NCBI RefSeq assembly: GCF_038967635.1 | Contig: NZ_CP152413.1 | Location: forward strand, 1,674,001 to 1,738,000 | DNA from: Bradyrhizobium sp. B124 | GTDB taxonomy: Bacteria; Pseudomonadota; Alphaproteobacteria; Rhizobiales; Xanthobacteraceae | Direction: 5' to 3' | DNA length: 64,000 nt | Shown here: positions 28,031-36,524 of the stretch, one piece after another | How the letters are laid out: each line of letters begins with the position of its first letter | How positions within the stretch are numbered: position 1 is the first letter of the stretch | The notes under the pieces: model-generated | Database searches by the model: none | Told to the model about the DNA's origin: nothing | Seen by the model: only the letters and a program-made list of their open reading frames with translations | Translations under genes and position numbers: made by a program

Positions 28031-29622
28031 CGACGCCGGCACCAACACCCGACGCGGCCACAGGCGAGACCGACCAGGCAGCCGTATTGTCGTTCCTGGC
28101 CAGATCTGGCCAGCCGAACGCGCCGGTAAAGCGGATCGACACCCATTGTTCGATCGTCTTTCTCGAACCTTCGCGCGTCCTGAAGATCAAGCGAGCGGTC
28201 AAGCTGCCCTATCTCGACTTCTCGACATTGGAGAAGCGGCGGCGCGCCTGCGAAGATGAGATCGCCATCAACAGGCGCCACGCCCCTTCCATCTATCGCA
28301 GGGTGATTCCGATCACGCGCGGGCGCGATGGGCTTGCGGTCGAGGGGACCGGTCCGGTTGTCGAATGGGCCGTCGAAATGGCTCGTTTCGACGAGAACAA
28401 GACACTCGATCATCTCGCCGAGCGGGATGTAATCCGCCCGGAGCTTGGCGAGAGACTGGCCGCCATCCTACTCGAATCCCATCGAACCGCAACCGGACGC
28501 GGAGGATCCTCATGGCTTGCCTCGCTCCCGGTCATCATCGACCGAAATACGGAGCAGTTTTGCGCCGCGCCAGCTCTGTCCCGGGAGGAAATCGATCGAT
28601 TGCACGAACTGAGCCATCAAGCCCTCGCGCGCAACCTCGAACTGTTGCGCCGCCGCGCCGCCGCTGGGCAGGTCCGGCACTGTCACGGCGATGCACATCT
28701 CGGCAACATCGTCCTGCTCGACGGCGATCCCATTCTGTTCGATGCGATCGAGTTTGACCCCAATATCGCGACGACCGACGTCCTCTACGACCTCGCATTT
28801 CCACTGATGGACCTGCTGTACTTCAGACGGGAGACCGTGGCCAACAGGCTGTTCAATAGCTACGTGCAGACCGCCTGGGACTCGCAATCGGGTGCGTTGT
28901 GTCTGCTGCCACTGTTCCTATCAATGCGCGCAGCGATCCGGGCCAACGTGCTCTTCACCAAGGCACGGCAACACCAGTTCGATCAAGCGATCGACGCCCA
29001 AGCGAAGCGCTATTTCGAGCTTGCACGCCGGCTCATTGAACCGGAGCCGCCCCGCCTAATTGCAGTTGGCGGGAAGTCCGGTACCGGCAAGAGCGTGCTG
29101 GCGCGCGACATGGCGCATCTGATCGCGCCGCCCCCGGGCGCCTTGGTTCTGCGATCGGATGTCATTCGCAAGCAGCTCCATCACGTCGCCGAGCACGCGA
29201 CATTATCGCCGGAAACCTATACGCCCGAAGCATCCGACCGCGTCTACCAGGCCATGCTCAAGCATGCCGCGCACACATTAGGCCAGGGAGTTTCGGTAAT
29301 ACTCGATGCGGTTTTCCTGAAGCCGGTGGCGCGTGGTGCCGCTGAAGCCGTTGCTCGCGACGCAAAAGTTGGCTTTCGCGGCATTTTCTTGACCGCCGGG
29401 CGCGCCACACGGCTGCACCGCGTGGCATCGCGGCAGAACGACGCGTCGGACGCGACGTCCGATGTAGTCCTGATCCAAGACAACATTGAAACCGGAATGG
29501 TCGATTGGGATATTGTAGACGCTTCCGGTACGCCCTCCACCACGCTTGAACGCAGTACTTCCCGCCTACTGGCCTCCCCGACGGAACGGGCGAGCGATAC
29601 ATCGCCTAAGGGAAACTCCTGA
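28027..29622 (+). CDS. Bifunctional phosphotransferase-like / P-loop ATPase fusion protein
   Basis: 531 residues. The N-terminal half (about 40-320) is an aminoglycoside-phosphotransferase/choline-kinase-like fold: catalytic loop HCHGDAHLGNI at 218-228 and metal site LFDAIEFD at 237-244. The C-terminal half is a small P-loop kinase with Walker A GGKSGTGKS at 348-356. Such fusions occur in many bacteria and are annotated only generically; no substrate is known. It is coupled to the alcohol dehydrogenase by a 4 bp overlap, so it may act on a metabolite or protein from the same pathway. Confidence 0.82.
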   Translation: MTTPAPTPDAATGETDQAAVLSFLARSGQPNAPVKRIDTHCSIVFLEPSRVLKIKRAVKLPYLDFSTLEKRRRACEDEIAINRRHAPSIYRRVIPITRGRDGLAVEGTGPVVEWAVEMARFDENKTLDHLAERDVIRPELGERLAAILLESHRTATGRGGSSWLASLPVIIDRNTEQFCAAPALSREEIDRLHELSHQALARNLELLRRRAAAGQVRHCHGDAHLGNIVLLDGDPILFDAIEFDPNIATTDVLYDLAFPLMDLLYFRRETVANRLFNSYVQTAWDSQSGALCLLPLFLSMRAAIRANVLFTKARQHQFDQAIDAQAKRYFELARRLIEPEPPRLIAVGGKSGTGKSVLARDMAHLIAPPPGALVLRSDVIRKQLHHVAEHATLSPETYTPEASDRVYQAMLKHAAHTLGQGVSVILDAVFLKPVARGAAEAVARDAKVGFRGIFLTAGRATRLHRVASRQNDASDATSDVVLIQDNIETGMVDWDIVDASGTPSTTLERSTSRLLASPTERASDTSPKGNS

Positions 29623-29677
29623 ATTGGTCGATGCCGTCAGGTCTGGCAACATTCTCCCCATTGACAGGAGGAGTTCC

Positions 29678-29932
29678 ATGAAACGGCGATTAACCTTCAT
29701 CTTTGTCGGTAGTGCGATCCTCGCGGTCGTGCTCGCTCTATTCTGCAATTGGTACTTTCCGGATGTGGTACCGCTCGCCTCGACCGAGCCGGTATCCACA
29801 AGCTGGCGGCTTGACGCCGCCTTTGCCGTCTCCACCGTCAGATGGACCGCGGCATTTGTTGCTGCCGCATCGGCAATAGCCCTGATGTTCATGAACATCA
29901 CCAAGGACTCTTCCGGGCTCGAAGGACGATAG
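29678..29932 (+). CDS. Small two-span membrane protein (84 aa)
   Basis: Starts MKRRLTFIFVGSAILAVVL after a strong GGAGGAG site. Two hydrophobic stretches (about 6-24 and 56-74) with a soluble segment between them and a short C-terminal tail. Unknown family. 55 bp after the kinase gene, so probably the last gene of the adh operon. Confidence 0.7.
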   Translation: MKRRLTFIFVGSAILAVVLALFCNWYFPDVVPLASTEPVSTSWRLDAAFAVSTVRWTAAFVAAASAIALMFMNITKDSSGLEGR

Positions 29933-30258
29933 ACGTTTCCATTCCGGACGCGTCGACGACATCCGCCATCTGCTTTCCGAGGGCCGGCCTCAACAGCCGG
30001 CCCTCGGCGGGTGGATCACCCCGTGGCAGTACCGTTCCGAACTGGGCGGAAACGATCTGCGCCAATCCAGCGAAGCCCTTTTCGACACCCCCTCCGATTA
30101 GGATTCGGCGCCGCGCGCTCAGTTGTTTCGAGCCCTACGGCACCAACGATGCAGCGCGTACGTGACGTGCAACAGCAAATATTATGGACGAATGGCGCCG
30201 ATACCAGCGAACCATAACGGACGCCTCAATCCCAAGGCCATCGACCGAGCTCGAGCTG
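29933..30258. other. Gene-free stretch with a strong hairpin
   Basis: No gene supported. It contains a 12 bp inverted repeat at 29977-30007; the remainder shows no promoter motif, repeat or family-like frame. Confidence 0.5.
29977..30007 (+). terminator. Strong stem-loop, possible terminator
   Basis: Perfect 12 bp stem (CCGAGGGCCGGC / GCCGGCCCTCGG) with a seven-base loop. It lies 44 bp after the 84-aa membrane protein gene. There is no T-tract, so it may instead stabilise the mRNA end. Confidence 0.5.
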
Positions 30259-30426
30259 TCACGTTTGCCGCCACAGGCTCCAGAGACTGCCGGCCAACAG
30301 GAGCCCGATCACGAGCAGGATGGCCATGAACATTTGCATGACGTCAAAGTTCAGAGAATCGCGCGCGACGAACAGCGCGGTAATGGATCCCGCAAGTATG
30401 AAGAAAACGCGAAGGATCAGACTCAT
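30259..30426 (-). CDS. Small two-span membrane protein (55 aa)
   Basis: Starts MSLILRVFFILAGSITALFV; two hydrophobic spans (about 4-20 and 31-50). A GAGGA sequence sits just before the ATG, and a FixK-like box (TTGC-N6-TCAA) is centred 68.5 bp upstream. Unknown function; the same format as the other small membrane proteins in this island. Confidence 0.63.
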   Translation of the reverse strand: MSLILRVFFILAGSITALFVARDSLNFDVMQMFMAILLVIGLLLAGSLWSLWRQT

Positions 30427-30487
30427 AGCTTCCTCGCTGCAACCTGGTGCGACCGTTTCTATCGTAACGGCTCGCGGCGGTGAGGAT

Positions 30488-30501
30488 TTGCGACAGATCA
30501 A
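30488..30501 (-). promoter_or_regulatory. FixK-like box (TTGC variant)
   Basis: TTGC-N6-TCAA. FixK2 sites of Bradyrhizobium are reported to allow A or C at the fourth position. Spacing of 68.5 bp to the small gene start supports it. Confidence 0.6.
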
Positions 30502-30514
30502 GCCGGTGCGACGT

Positions 30515-32329
30515 TCAATGCTGGAGCACATACTGGCCCGGCGCATCACCAAGCGACGATACACCCTCGGGCGCGTAAAGCGCCGACTGCGCCGGCACCC
30601 ACGCACCGGAATGTGCCGTGAGGAAACGAACCCACTCCAGCCACCATGATCCGTCGCGATTCACCGCCTTCCGCAGCCACTCGTCGGGGCCGACATAGGG
30701 TTGATCCGCCTTCTTCTCCAACAACTGATAGCTGTGCCCCTCCTCCGACGGTGGAGCAACGATGCCGGCGTTGTGACCGCCGCTCGCCAGCACGAAGGCA
30801 ATATCGGCATCGGCCAACAGGTGAATCTTGTGAACCGACCGCCAGGGCGCGACGTGATCGCGGACAGTGCCAACCGCGAACATGGGGACACGAAGATCGG
30901 AAAGCGCCACCGGCTGTCCGTCGACCAAATAGCGGCCCTCGGCAAGGTCGTTGTTGAGAAACAGCTTGCGCAGATAGTCCGAATGCATCCGGTAGGGCAT
31001 GCGGGTCGCGTCCGCGTTCCATGACATCAGGTCACTCGGCGCGGCACGCTCGCCCATGAGATAATCGCGGACCAGGCGCGACCAGATCATGTCGTTCGAC
31101 CGCAGCAGCTGGAACGCACCGGCCATCTGCGCCGTCTCGAGCACGCCGCGCTGCCGCATCATATCCTCGAGGAACGCGACCTGGCTTTCATTGATGAAGA
31201 GCGTCAGTTCGCCGGCGTCGGTGAAATCGACCTGGGCTGCCAAGAGCGTTACCGAGCGCAGGCAGCCGGGCCGCTCCTTCTGCAGCCGAGCTGCTGCAAT
31301 TGCTAGCAGCGTCCCACCGAGGCAGTAGCCAGCGGCATGGATCTGACGTTCGGGAACAAGCTGATTGATCACGTCGATCGCGGCGTCGATCCCAAGCTTG
31401 CGATATTGATCGAGACCAAGTTCGCGATCGGCTGGCTCTGGATTTCGCCACGAGATCATGAACACGGTGAAGCCGCGCTCGACCAGGAACCGTACGAGCG
31501 AATTCTGCGGCGAGAGATCGAGGATGTAATACTTCATGATCCAGGCCGGCACGATCAGCACCGGCTCGGGGCAAACGTCGGCTGTTGCGGGCGCGTATTG
31601 GATGAGCTCGATCAGCTCATTCCGGTAGACAACCTTGCCCTTGGTCGCGGCGACATCCTTGCCGATCACAAATGGGGCCGGTCCGGACGGCTTGGCGCGC
31701 AACAAGTCCCTGCAATCTTCCAGCCAGTTATGCCAGCCCGACACGAAGTTGCCGCCACCTGAATCCATTGCCCGCCGCAGCACCTCGGGATTGCTGAACG
31801 CAAAATTGGACGGCGCCACGACATCGAGGCATTGCCGGACGGTGAAATCCACAATTGCCGCATTTCCCTTCGAGACGCCGTGCAGGCCACTGGCCGCCGA
31901 ATGCCACCATTGCTCGCCCAACAGGAACGCCTGCGCCATGACGTTGAAGGCCGGTAATGTCCAATCCCGACCGGCGAACCGGTTGTCGCCCGGTTGAGGC
32001 TTGACCATGAACCAGGGCTGCCAGGCAGCATGCGGCGTCGACACCATGCGCGCGAAACGCGAGGCTTCAGCAACCGCGTTCAGCGCCAGCTGAAGCCGTT
32101 TGCCGGGTGAGGCCACAAGGTGGAGTTGCCAATCGGCGAAAGCGAGCGCGAGGCCGGCCGGTGAAAGCCCCCCGGTCCATCGCGCCATCGCCGCGTGAAC
32201 GAGTTGGTCGAGCGATTCGGTACCCGTCAATGGCCCGACTTCGGGCTGCACTAAAGCGGGCGTTCCGGCACCCGTCACATCGTCATTGGCAGGAGTTGTG
32301 GGCTGGTCGAGAACTGCTTGGACTGTCAT
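30515..32329 (-). CDS. phaC: Polyhydroxyalkanoate synthase
   Basis: Polymerises 3-hydroxyacyl-CoA into storage polyester granules. 604 residues from MTVQAVLDQP, preceded by AAGGAGACG; the frame continues upstream but is arginine-rich and not family-like. Nucleophile Cys336 sits in the lipase-like box GYCLGG, and the Asp and His partners fit the VRDHVAPWRS and GGHNAGIVAPP segments near the C-terminus. The last gene of the operon with phaB, a CBS protein and an eRF1-like protein, downstream of a FixK box. Confidence 0.95.
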   Translation of the reverse strand: MTVQAVLDQPTTPANDDVTGAGTPALVQPEVGPLTGTESLDQLVHAAMARWTGGLSPAGLALAFADWQLHLVASPGKRLQLALNAVAEASRFARMVSTPHAAWQPWFMVKPQPGDNRFAGRDWTLPAFNVMAQAFLLGEQWWHSAASGLHGVSKGNAAIVDFTVRQCLDVVAPSNFAFSNPEVLRRAMDSGGGNFVSGWHNWLEDCRDLLRAKPSGPAPFVIGKDVAATKGKVVYRNELIELIQYAPATADVCPEPVLIVPAWIMKYYILDLSPQNSLVRFLVERGFTVFMISWRNPEPADRELGLDQYRKLGIDAAIDVINQLVPERQIHAAGYCLGGTLLAIAAARLQKERPGCLRSVTLLAAQVDFTDAGELTLFINESQVAFLEDMMRQRGVLETAQMAGAFQLLRSNDMIWSRLVRDYLMGERAAPSDLMSWNADATRMPYRMHSDYLRKLFLNNDLAEGRYLVDGQPVALSDLRVPMFAVGTVRDHVAPWRSVHKIHLLADADIAFVLASGGHNAGIVAPPSEEGHSYQLLEKKADQPYVGPDEWLRKAVNRDGSWWLEWVRFLTAHSGAWVPAQSALYAPEGVSSLGDAPGQYVLQH

Positions 32330-32414
32330 CGCTCGTCTCCTTGCTCGAGCCGGATGGGCTCGGGCGCAATCTATCTTTCGGTCTGGCAGCTGCTCAGACG
32401 AGGGCCTTTGCCGC

Positions 32415-32795
32415 TCAGCCGAGGCGGAATCGCTTCCGACCCAGCGCCACGATCTCCGCGTCGGTGGGGTGATCGCTCGGCTCGACATGCAAATTGAGGT
32501 CGGGCCGCTCCGCCTTGAGATACTGCATCAGCTCGGTCTTCTCGGTACCTGGTCCGATGACGAGCAGATCGCTGCAGCCGCTTACCGCCTCTCCCACCCT
32601 GGCAAGAAATGTCGCATCGGCCTCGACGCGACCATCGCCGATCGTATTCGCCTTGTGATGCAGATGCTGCGACGCCAAATGCGCATGGACGGCCGTCGCG
32701 CTGACGCCTGTCAACCCAATCCCGAAGACCTTCGCAACAAGGTGGTCGATCCAAACGACAGCGTGCGCATGTGATTGCAGGGCAATCTCGCTCAT
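32415..32795 (-). CDS. eRF1-domain-like protein ('translational machinery protein' family)
   Basis: 126 residues: HAVVWIDHLVAKVFGIG at the start and LLVIGPGTEKTELMQYLKAERPDL in the middle, as in small bacterial proteins annotated as translational machinery proteins, related to eRF1/pelota domains. A ribosome-linked role is known only by homology and is inference here. Its ATG overlaps the CBS stop by 4 bp, so the two are coupled. Phase and position inside the PHA operon suggest a stress or growth-arrest role. Confidence 0.7.
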   Translation of the reverse strand: MSEIALQSHAHAVVWIDHLVAKVFGIGLTGVSATAVHAHLASQHLHHKANTIGDGRVEADATFLARVGEAVSGCSDLLVIGPGTEKTELMQYLKAERPDLNLHVEPSDHPTDAEIVALGRKRFRLG

Positions 32796-33271
32796 GAACT
32801 AACTCCGGTGCTTGCTTTCTCTGCTTCTCTCAATCGGCGCGCCAATGCCGCAAGCAGCTCCCTGCGACTGACAATACCGACGACGGTTCCGGCGCCGAGC
32901 ACTGGAATCTGGGCGACATTGTAGATATCCATCTGCGCGACGACGTCCTCGATCGATGCCTCGATATCGACGGTGATCGGCGCGCCACTCATGAGCGAGC
33001 CAACCCGCAAGGTGCGCATACGCTCGCGTTCGGGTGTATTCTCCGCAATGCCAAGCAGGGACTCCAGCCAGTTTCCTGACGGCGGACTGATACCAAGCTC
33101 ATCGCGGTGGAGGAAATCGCCCTCCGAAACCATGCCGACGAGGTCACCGGCGTCGTCGATCACCGGCAGGCCGCGCTGATCGGTTTCAAGCAGCAGCTCG
33201 ACGGCATTGAGTACTGTGGCAGTCGGCTTGATCGTCGCGAACGAACTGCGCATCACATCGGTTGCGAGCAT
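32792..33271 (-). CDS. CBS-pair protein (159 aa) in the PHA operon
   Basis: Starts MLATDVMRSSFATIKP after a GGGAGA site. Two CBS repeats (about 8-62 and 95-148). A linker carries HRDELGISPPSGNWLESLLG, the same pattern as in the CBS protein at 47135. It probably binds adenine nucleotides. Follows phaB by 14 bp and is coupled to the eRF1-like gene by a 4 bp overlap. Confidence 0.85.
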   Translation of the reverse strand: MLATDVMRSSFATIKPTATVLNAVELLLETDQRGLPVIDDAGDLVGMVSEGDFLHRDELGISPPSGNWLESLLGIAENTPERERMRTLRVGSLMSGAPITVDIEASIEDVVAQMDIYNVAQIPVLGAGTVVGIVSRRELLAALARRLREAEKASTGVSS

Positions 33272-33285
33272 GGTAATTCTCCCAT

Positions 33286-34011
33286 TCAGCACATGTGTTG
33301 ACCGCCATTGATCGAGAGCGTCGACCCGGTGATGAACCCTGCTTCGTCGGCAGAAAGAAATGCGACGGCGCAGGCGATCTCCTCCGGCTGCCCCAGCCGC
33401 CCGACCGGGATCTGCGGCAGAATGGAGTTCTGCATGACATCAGCCGGCACCGCGGCCAGCATCTCGGTGTTGATGTAACCCGGGCAGATCGCATTGACCG
33501 TGATCCCGAACCGCGCGCTTTCAAGCGCGAGCGCGCGGGTGAAGCCAAGCTCGGCGGCCTTCGCCGCGGCATAGTTCGTCTGGCCGATCTGGCCCTTCTG
33601 CCCATTGATCGACGAGATGTTGATGATCCGCCCGAACTTGCGCGCCCGCATGCCCTCGATGAGGGGCCGGCACATGTTGAACAACGAATCGAGATCGGTT
33701 CGGATCACCGCGTCCCATTGCGGCTTGGTCATTCGGTGCAGGGTGGCGTCGCGCACGATACCGGCGTTGTTGACCAGGATGTCGATTGGGCCAAGCGCGG
33801 CTTCGACCTCGCGGACACCGGCTGCACAGGCATCGAAATCGGCAACATCCCACCGGAAGGTGCGAATTCCGGTCTGCTCGCCAAATCGGCGCGCAGCGTC
33901 CGCATTTCCGGCATAGCAGGCCGCAACCCGACATCCGGCAGCAGCGAAGGCGCGCGAGATCGCCGCGCCAATTCCCCTGCTCCCCCCCGTAGCCAATGCG
34001 ACGCGCGCCAT
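33286..34011 (-). CDS. phaB: Acetoacetyl-CoA reductase (SDR family)
   Basis: 241-residue short-chain dehydrogenase: TGGSRGIG coenzyme motif near 8-15, NNAG at about 85, catalytic YAAAK near 150 and the C-terminal GSTLSINGGQHM typical of PhaB. It makes 3-hydroxybutyryl-CoA for the synthase in the same operon. FabG is the alternative, but the C-terminus and the operon favour PhaB. FixK box centred 60.5 bp upstream. Confidence 0.9.
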   Translation of the reverse strand: MARVALATGGSRGIGAAISRAFAAAGCRVAACYAGNADAARRFGEQTGIRTFRWDVADFDACAAGVREVEAALGPIDILVNNAGIVRDATLHRMTKPQWDAVIRTDLDSLFNMCRPLIEGMRARKFGRIINISSINGQKGQIGQTNYAAAKAAELGFTRALALESARFGITVNAICPGYINTEMLAAVPADVMQNSILPQIPVGRLGQPEEIACAVAFLSADEAGFITGSTLSINGGQHMC

Positions 34012-34064
34012 GCCGGCTCCTCCAAACTGGACGCAACATTTGCGCGAAGTACACGTGCGATGAA

Positions 34065-34078
34065 TTGATCTCGCTCAA
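34065..34078 (-). promoter_or_regulatory. FixK box for the phaB-CBS-eRF1-phaC operon
   Basis: Perfect TTGA-N6-TCAA, centred 60.5 bp upstream of the phaB start. Confidence 0.85.
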
Positions 34079-34097
34079 TCAGAATCCACGAACGCGC

Positions 34098-34111
34098 ATG
34101 AGGCAGATCAA
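34098..34111 (+). promoter_or_regulatory. Imperfect FixK box for the universal stress protein gene
   Basis: ATGA-N6-TCAA: one half site perfect, the other off by one base. Centred 69.5 bp upstream of the ATG at 34174. Confidence 0.5.
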
Positions 34112-34173
34112 ATTGGCCAGCCTCGACCCGTGCTCTGATGGCACATGCTTTTCTACCCCTTTGGAGAACGGTC

Positions 34174-35010
34174 ATGTTCAAGAACATCCTCGTCCACATT
34201 CCGACGGAGCTGTCGCCACGTCCCGCAGTCGACGGATCGGTCTCGCTCGCGCTCGGCACGGGCGCGCATCTCGACGCAATGGCGATCGGCTACGAAACTG
34301 CCAGCGTACCGCTCGTCGTTGAAGGGAGCGTGGCGGTCGCCTCGCTGTTCGAGGCTGAACATGCACAGGCCCTGGAACGCGCCGAGGCTGCGCTGCGCGT
34401 CTTCGATATCGAGGCACGAAATGCAAATATATCCTACGCAACCCGCGCCGTGGGCGCGCTCCCCATCGATGCGCGCGAGATGATCTGCGCCAGCGCGCGG
34501 CTGCATGACCTGACGGTGGTGGTGCAGCCGCGGGGCGAGTACAACAGCTACGACAACGTGATTCCACGGGAACTATTGTTCCAGGCCGGTGGCCCCGTCC
34601 TGTTCATGCCCTACACGTTCCATGGCGCATTCTCGGCGAAACGAATCGGGATCTGCTGGGACGGCAGCCGGCTTGCTGCCCGCGCCCTCCACGACGCAAT
34701 GCCGCTGCTGCGCGCAGCTGATGCTCTCGCCATCATCACCATCGATGGGGCCGATCCGATCCCCTCAGAAAGCTCCACCGATCATCTGGTGCGCTATCTT
34801 GCGAAGGAAGGGCTTCCGGCCAAGATCACGTCGTTGCCGGCGTCAAGGTCGGAAGTTCAGTCGATCCTGCTGTCGATCGCGGCGGATGAGAGCCTCGACC
34901 TTCTGGTGATGGGCGGATACGGCCACTCCCGCCTGCAGGAAACCCTGCTCGGCGGCGTGACGCGCGACATGTTGCGTGCGATGACCGTCCCCGTCCTGAT
35001 GTCCCACTAA
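34174..35010 (+). CDS. Universal stress protein, tandem-domain
   Basis: 278 residues with two USP-like halves. The second (about 145-278) ends MGGYGHSRLQETLLGGVTRDMLRAMTVPVLMSH, matching the ATP-binding loop G-x2-G-x9-G-S/T of the family with a G-Y-G-H-S-R variant. MFKNILVHIPTELSPRP is chosen as the start because upstream residues are unrelated. The other USP at 41510 ends with the same GGYGHSRLGE signature, so they are paralogues. Confidence 0.9.
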   Translation: MFKNILVHIPTELSPRPAVDGSVSLALGTGAHLDAMAIGYETASVPLVVEGSVAVASLFEAEHAQALERAEAALRVFDIEARNANISYATRAVGALPIDAREMICASARLHDLTVVVQPRGEYNSYDNVIPRELLFQAGGPVLFMPYTFHGAFSAKRIGICWDGSRLAARALHDAMPLLRAADALAIITIDGADPIPSESSTDHLVRYLAKEGLPAKITSLPASRSEVQSILLSIAADESLDLLVMGGYGHSRLQETLLGGVTRDMLRAMTVPVLMSH

Positions 35011-35024
35011 GCGCGAGCCGTCTC

Positions 35025-35381
35025 GTGAAACATCCTGTCAGGACATTTCAGTGTCATGTCGCTCGCGGCCTCGCTATCATCGGCACGATCTGCGCCGCGC
35101 TGACTCCGGCCGCTGCCGACCAGGAACAAGGTCGCCGCCTTGCGCAGCTCTACTGCGCTCGCTGCCATTCAATCGACCGGGTAAGCCCGAGCCCGCTGAA
35201 GATAGCACCACCGTTCCGGACATTGCACGAACGCTATCCGGTCGAGATGCTGCAGGAAGCGCTGGCGGAAGGGATCGTCACCGGCCATCCAACCATGCCC
35301 CAGTTCAGCTTCGAGCCGGACCAAGTGGGCGACTTCATGCTGTTCTTGAAATCGCTGGAGCGCGGGCAAGCAGACCGTTGA
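35025..35381 (+). CDS. Periplasmic cytochrome c (118 aa)
   Basis: GTG start at 35025. Signal peptide (about 1-31, ending PAAADQ). Single heme site CARCH (about 44-48); possible axial methionine in PTMPQFSFEP. Probably an electron carrier feeding the cbb3 oxidase, by inference from context. The TGA stop doubles as half of a FixK box. Confidence 0.83.
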   Translation: MKHPVRTFQCHVARGLAIIGTICAALTPAAADQEQGRRLAQLYCARCHSIDRVSPSPLKIAPPFRTLHERYPVEMLQEALAEGIVTGHPTMPQFSFEPDQVGDFMLFLKSLERGQADR

Positions 35382-35391
35382 GCCAGGTCAA
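35378..35391 (+). promoter_or_regulatory. FixK box overlapping the cytochrome stop codon
   Basis: Perfect TTGA-N6-TCAA (TTGAGCCAGGTCAA), centred 59.5 bp upstream of the CBS-BON ATG at 35444. The first four bases contain the TGA stop of the previous gene. Confidence 0.82.
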
Positions 35392-35443
35392 TGTGCGGAG
35401 TGCACGGAGCTTTATTCTATTTCTCTCAACACGGAGGTCCGAC

Positions 35444-36166
35444 ATGCGTGCGCATCAGATCATGACCAAGCATATCATCGCCGTCAGTCCGCACACGAAG
35501 ATCCTGGATGCGGCCAACATCATGCTGCGATGTCACCTCAGCGGTCTGCCGGTGATGGACGAAGACGGCACGCTCAGGGGCATGGTGTCCGAGGGAGATT
35601 TCCTTGAACGCGGCGAGATCGGCACAGGACACAAGCGCTCACCATGGCTGGAACTGTTCACCGGCGTGGGTCGTGCCGCGACCGATTTCGTGCATGAGCG
35701 CGGCCGCAAGGTCGAAGATGTCATGACGGCGGACCCTATCACCGTCGAGGAGCAGACGCCGCTCGAGGAGATCGTGCATCTGATGCACAAGCATGGCGTG
35801 AAGCGGGTTCCGGTCGTGAACGGCAAGACCATGGTCGGGATCGTCACCCGGGCGGACATCCTGCAGGCTGTCGCTTCGCTGGCGCGCGAAGTTCCCGACC
35901 CGACCGCCGACGACGGCCATATCCGCGAACGGATCCTGCGCGAAATCAACGCCACCGGCTGGCGCCCCGCCGGCTTCCAGGTCTGGGTACGCAACGGCGT
36001 CGTGCATCTGAACGGCCTGATCTTCGATGACCGCGCGCGCCAGGCCGCGATCGTGCTCGCCGAGAACACCTCGGGCGTCAAGGAGGTTCATGATCACCTC
36101 TGCTTCGTCGACGGTTATTCCGGCTACTATGTGGAATCTCCGGAAGACATCAAGGCGGCCGGCTGA
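35444..36166 (+). CDS. CBS-CBS-BON domain protein
   Basis: 240 residues starting MRAHQIMTKHIIAVSP after an ACGGAGG site. CBS repeats at about 5-60 and 95-150 and a BON domain at about 165-225, ending DHLCFVDGYSGYYVESPED. The open frame continues upstream through the cytochrome region in another phase, but the FixK box and ribosome-binding site place the start here. Close paralogue of 7267 and 43470; its last 30 residues are the match for the leftover at 44229. Confidence 0.9.
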   Translation: MRAHQIMTKHIIAVSPHTKILDAANIMLRCHLSGLPVMDEDGTLRGMVSEGDFLERGEIGTGHKRSPWLELFTGVGRAATDFVHERGRKVEDVMTADPITVEEQTPLEEIVHLMHKHGVKRVPVVNGKTMVGIVTRADILQAVASLAREVPDPTADDGHIRERILREINATGWRPAGFQVWVRNGVVHLNGLIFDDRARQAAIVLAENTSGVKEVHDHLCFVDGYSGYYVESPEDIKAAG

Positions 36167-36184
36167 TCAATCGAGGAGCCCAAC

Positions 36185-36349
36185 ATGGCAATGAGCACAC
36201 TGCTTGTGGTCACGGCCGTCTGTCTCATCTTCTCGCTCTTTGCGCTCGTGCTCGCCGTGACCGATCGCAGCACGACGCGCTGGCTTCGGGAAGAGGACGG
36301 GAATGGAGCCAGCACGCGCGCTGCCTATCCCGACAAGAACGGCCACTAG
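36185..36349 (+). CDS. Small membrane protein (54 aa)
   Basis: MAMSTLLVVTAVCLIFSLFALVLAV: one N-terminal helix, then a charged tail (RSTTRWLREEDGN). A GAGGAG site is present; it starts 18 bp after the CBS-BON stop and is presumably co-transcribed. No family recognised. Confidence 0.68.
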   Translation: MAMSTLLVVTAVCLIFSLFALVLAVTDRSTTRWLREEDGNGASTRAAYPDKNGH

Positions 36350-36413
36350 CCTCTCCTTTTGAGCGACGTGCCGCGCGACCGATGTCTCGGCGCGTGGCTA
36401 CTTTGGCCGGCAC

Positions 36414-36446
36414 CTACGTATAAATACGTAAGTGGCTTCTACTTAG
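36414..36446 (+). promoter_or_regulatory. Likely FixJ-binding region of the fixK promoter
   Basis: Contains the inverted repeat TACGTAT-AA-ATACGTA (36415-36430) and a second half CTACTTAG at 36439-36446. On the opposite strand these read ATACGTAG and CTAAGTAG, each seven of eight matches to the reported FixJ consensus GTA(A/C)GTAG. They lie 78-111 bp before the fixK start, where FixJ-activated promoters are expected. Confidence 0.65.
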
Positions 36447-36524
36447 GGGAAATATCCAAATTTCCCGATCCAGGGGATGCGATCAATCTGCCTCCATCGA
36501 TCTTCCCATCCATGGAGTGCCGCC

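Noticed and set aside
35051..35443. Upstream extension of the CBS-BON frame across the cytochrome gene
   Set aside because: Different frame from the cytochrome, arginine-rich, and contradicted by the FixK box and ribosome-binding site before 35444.
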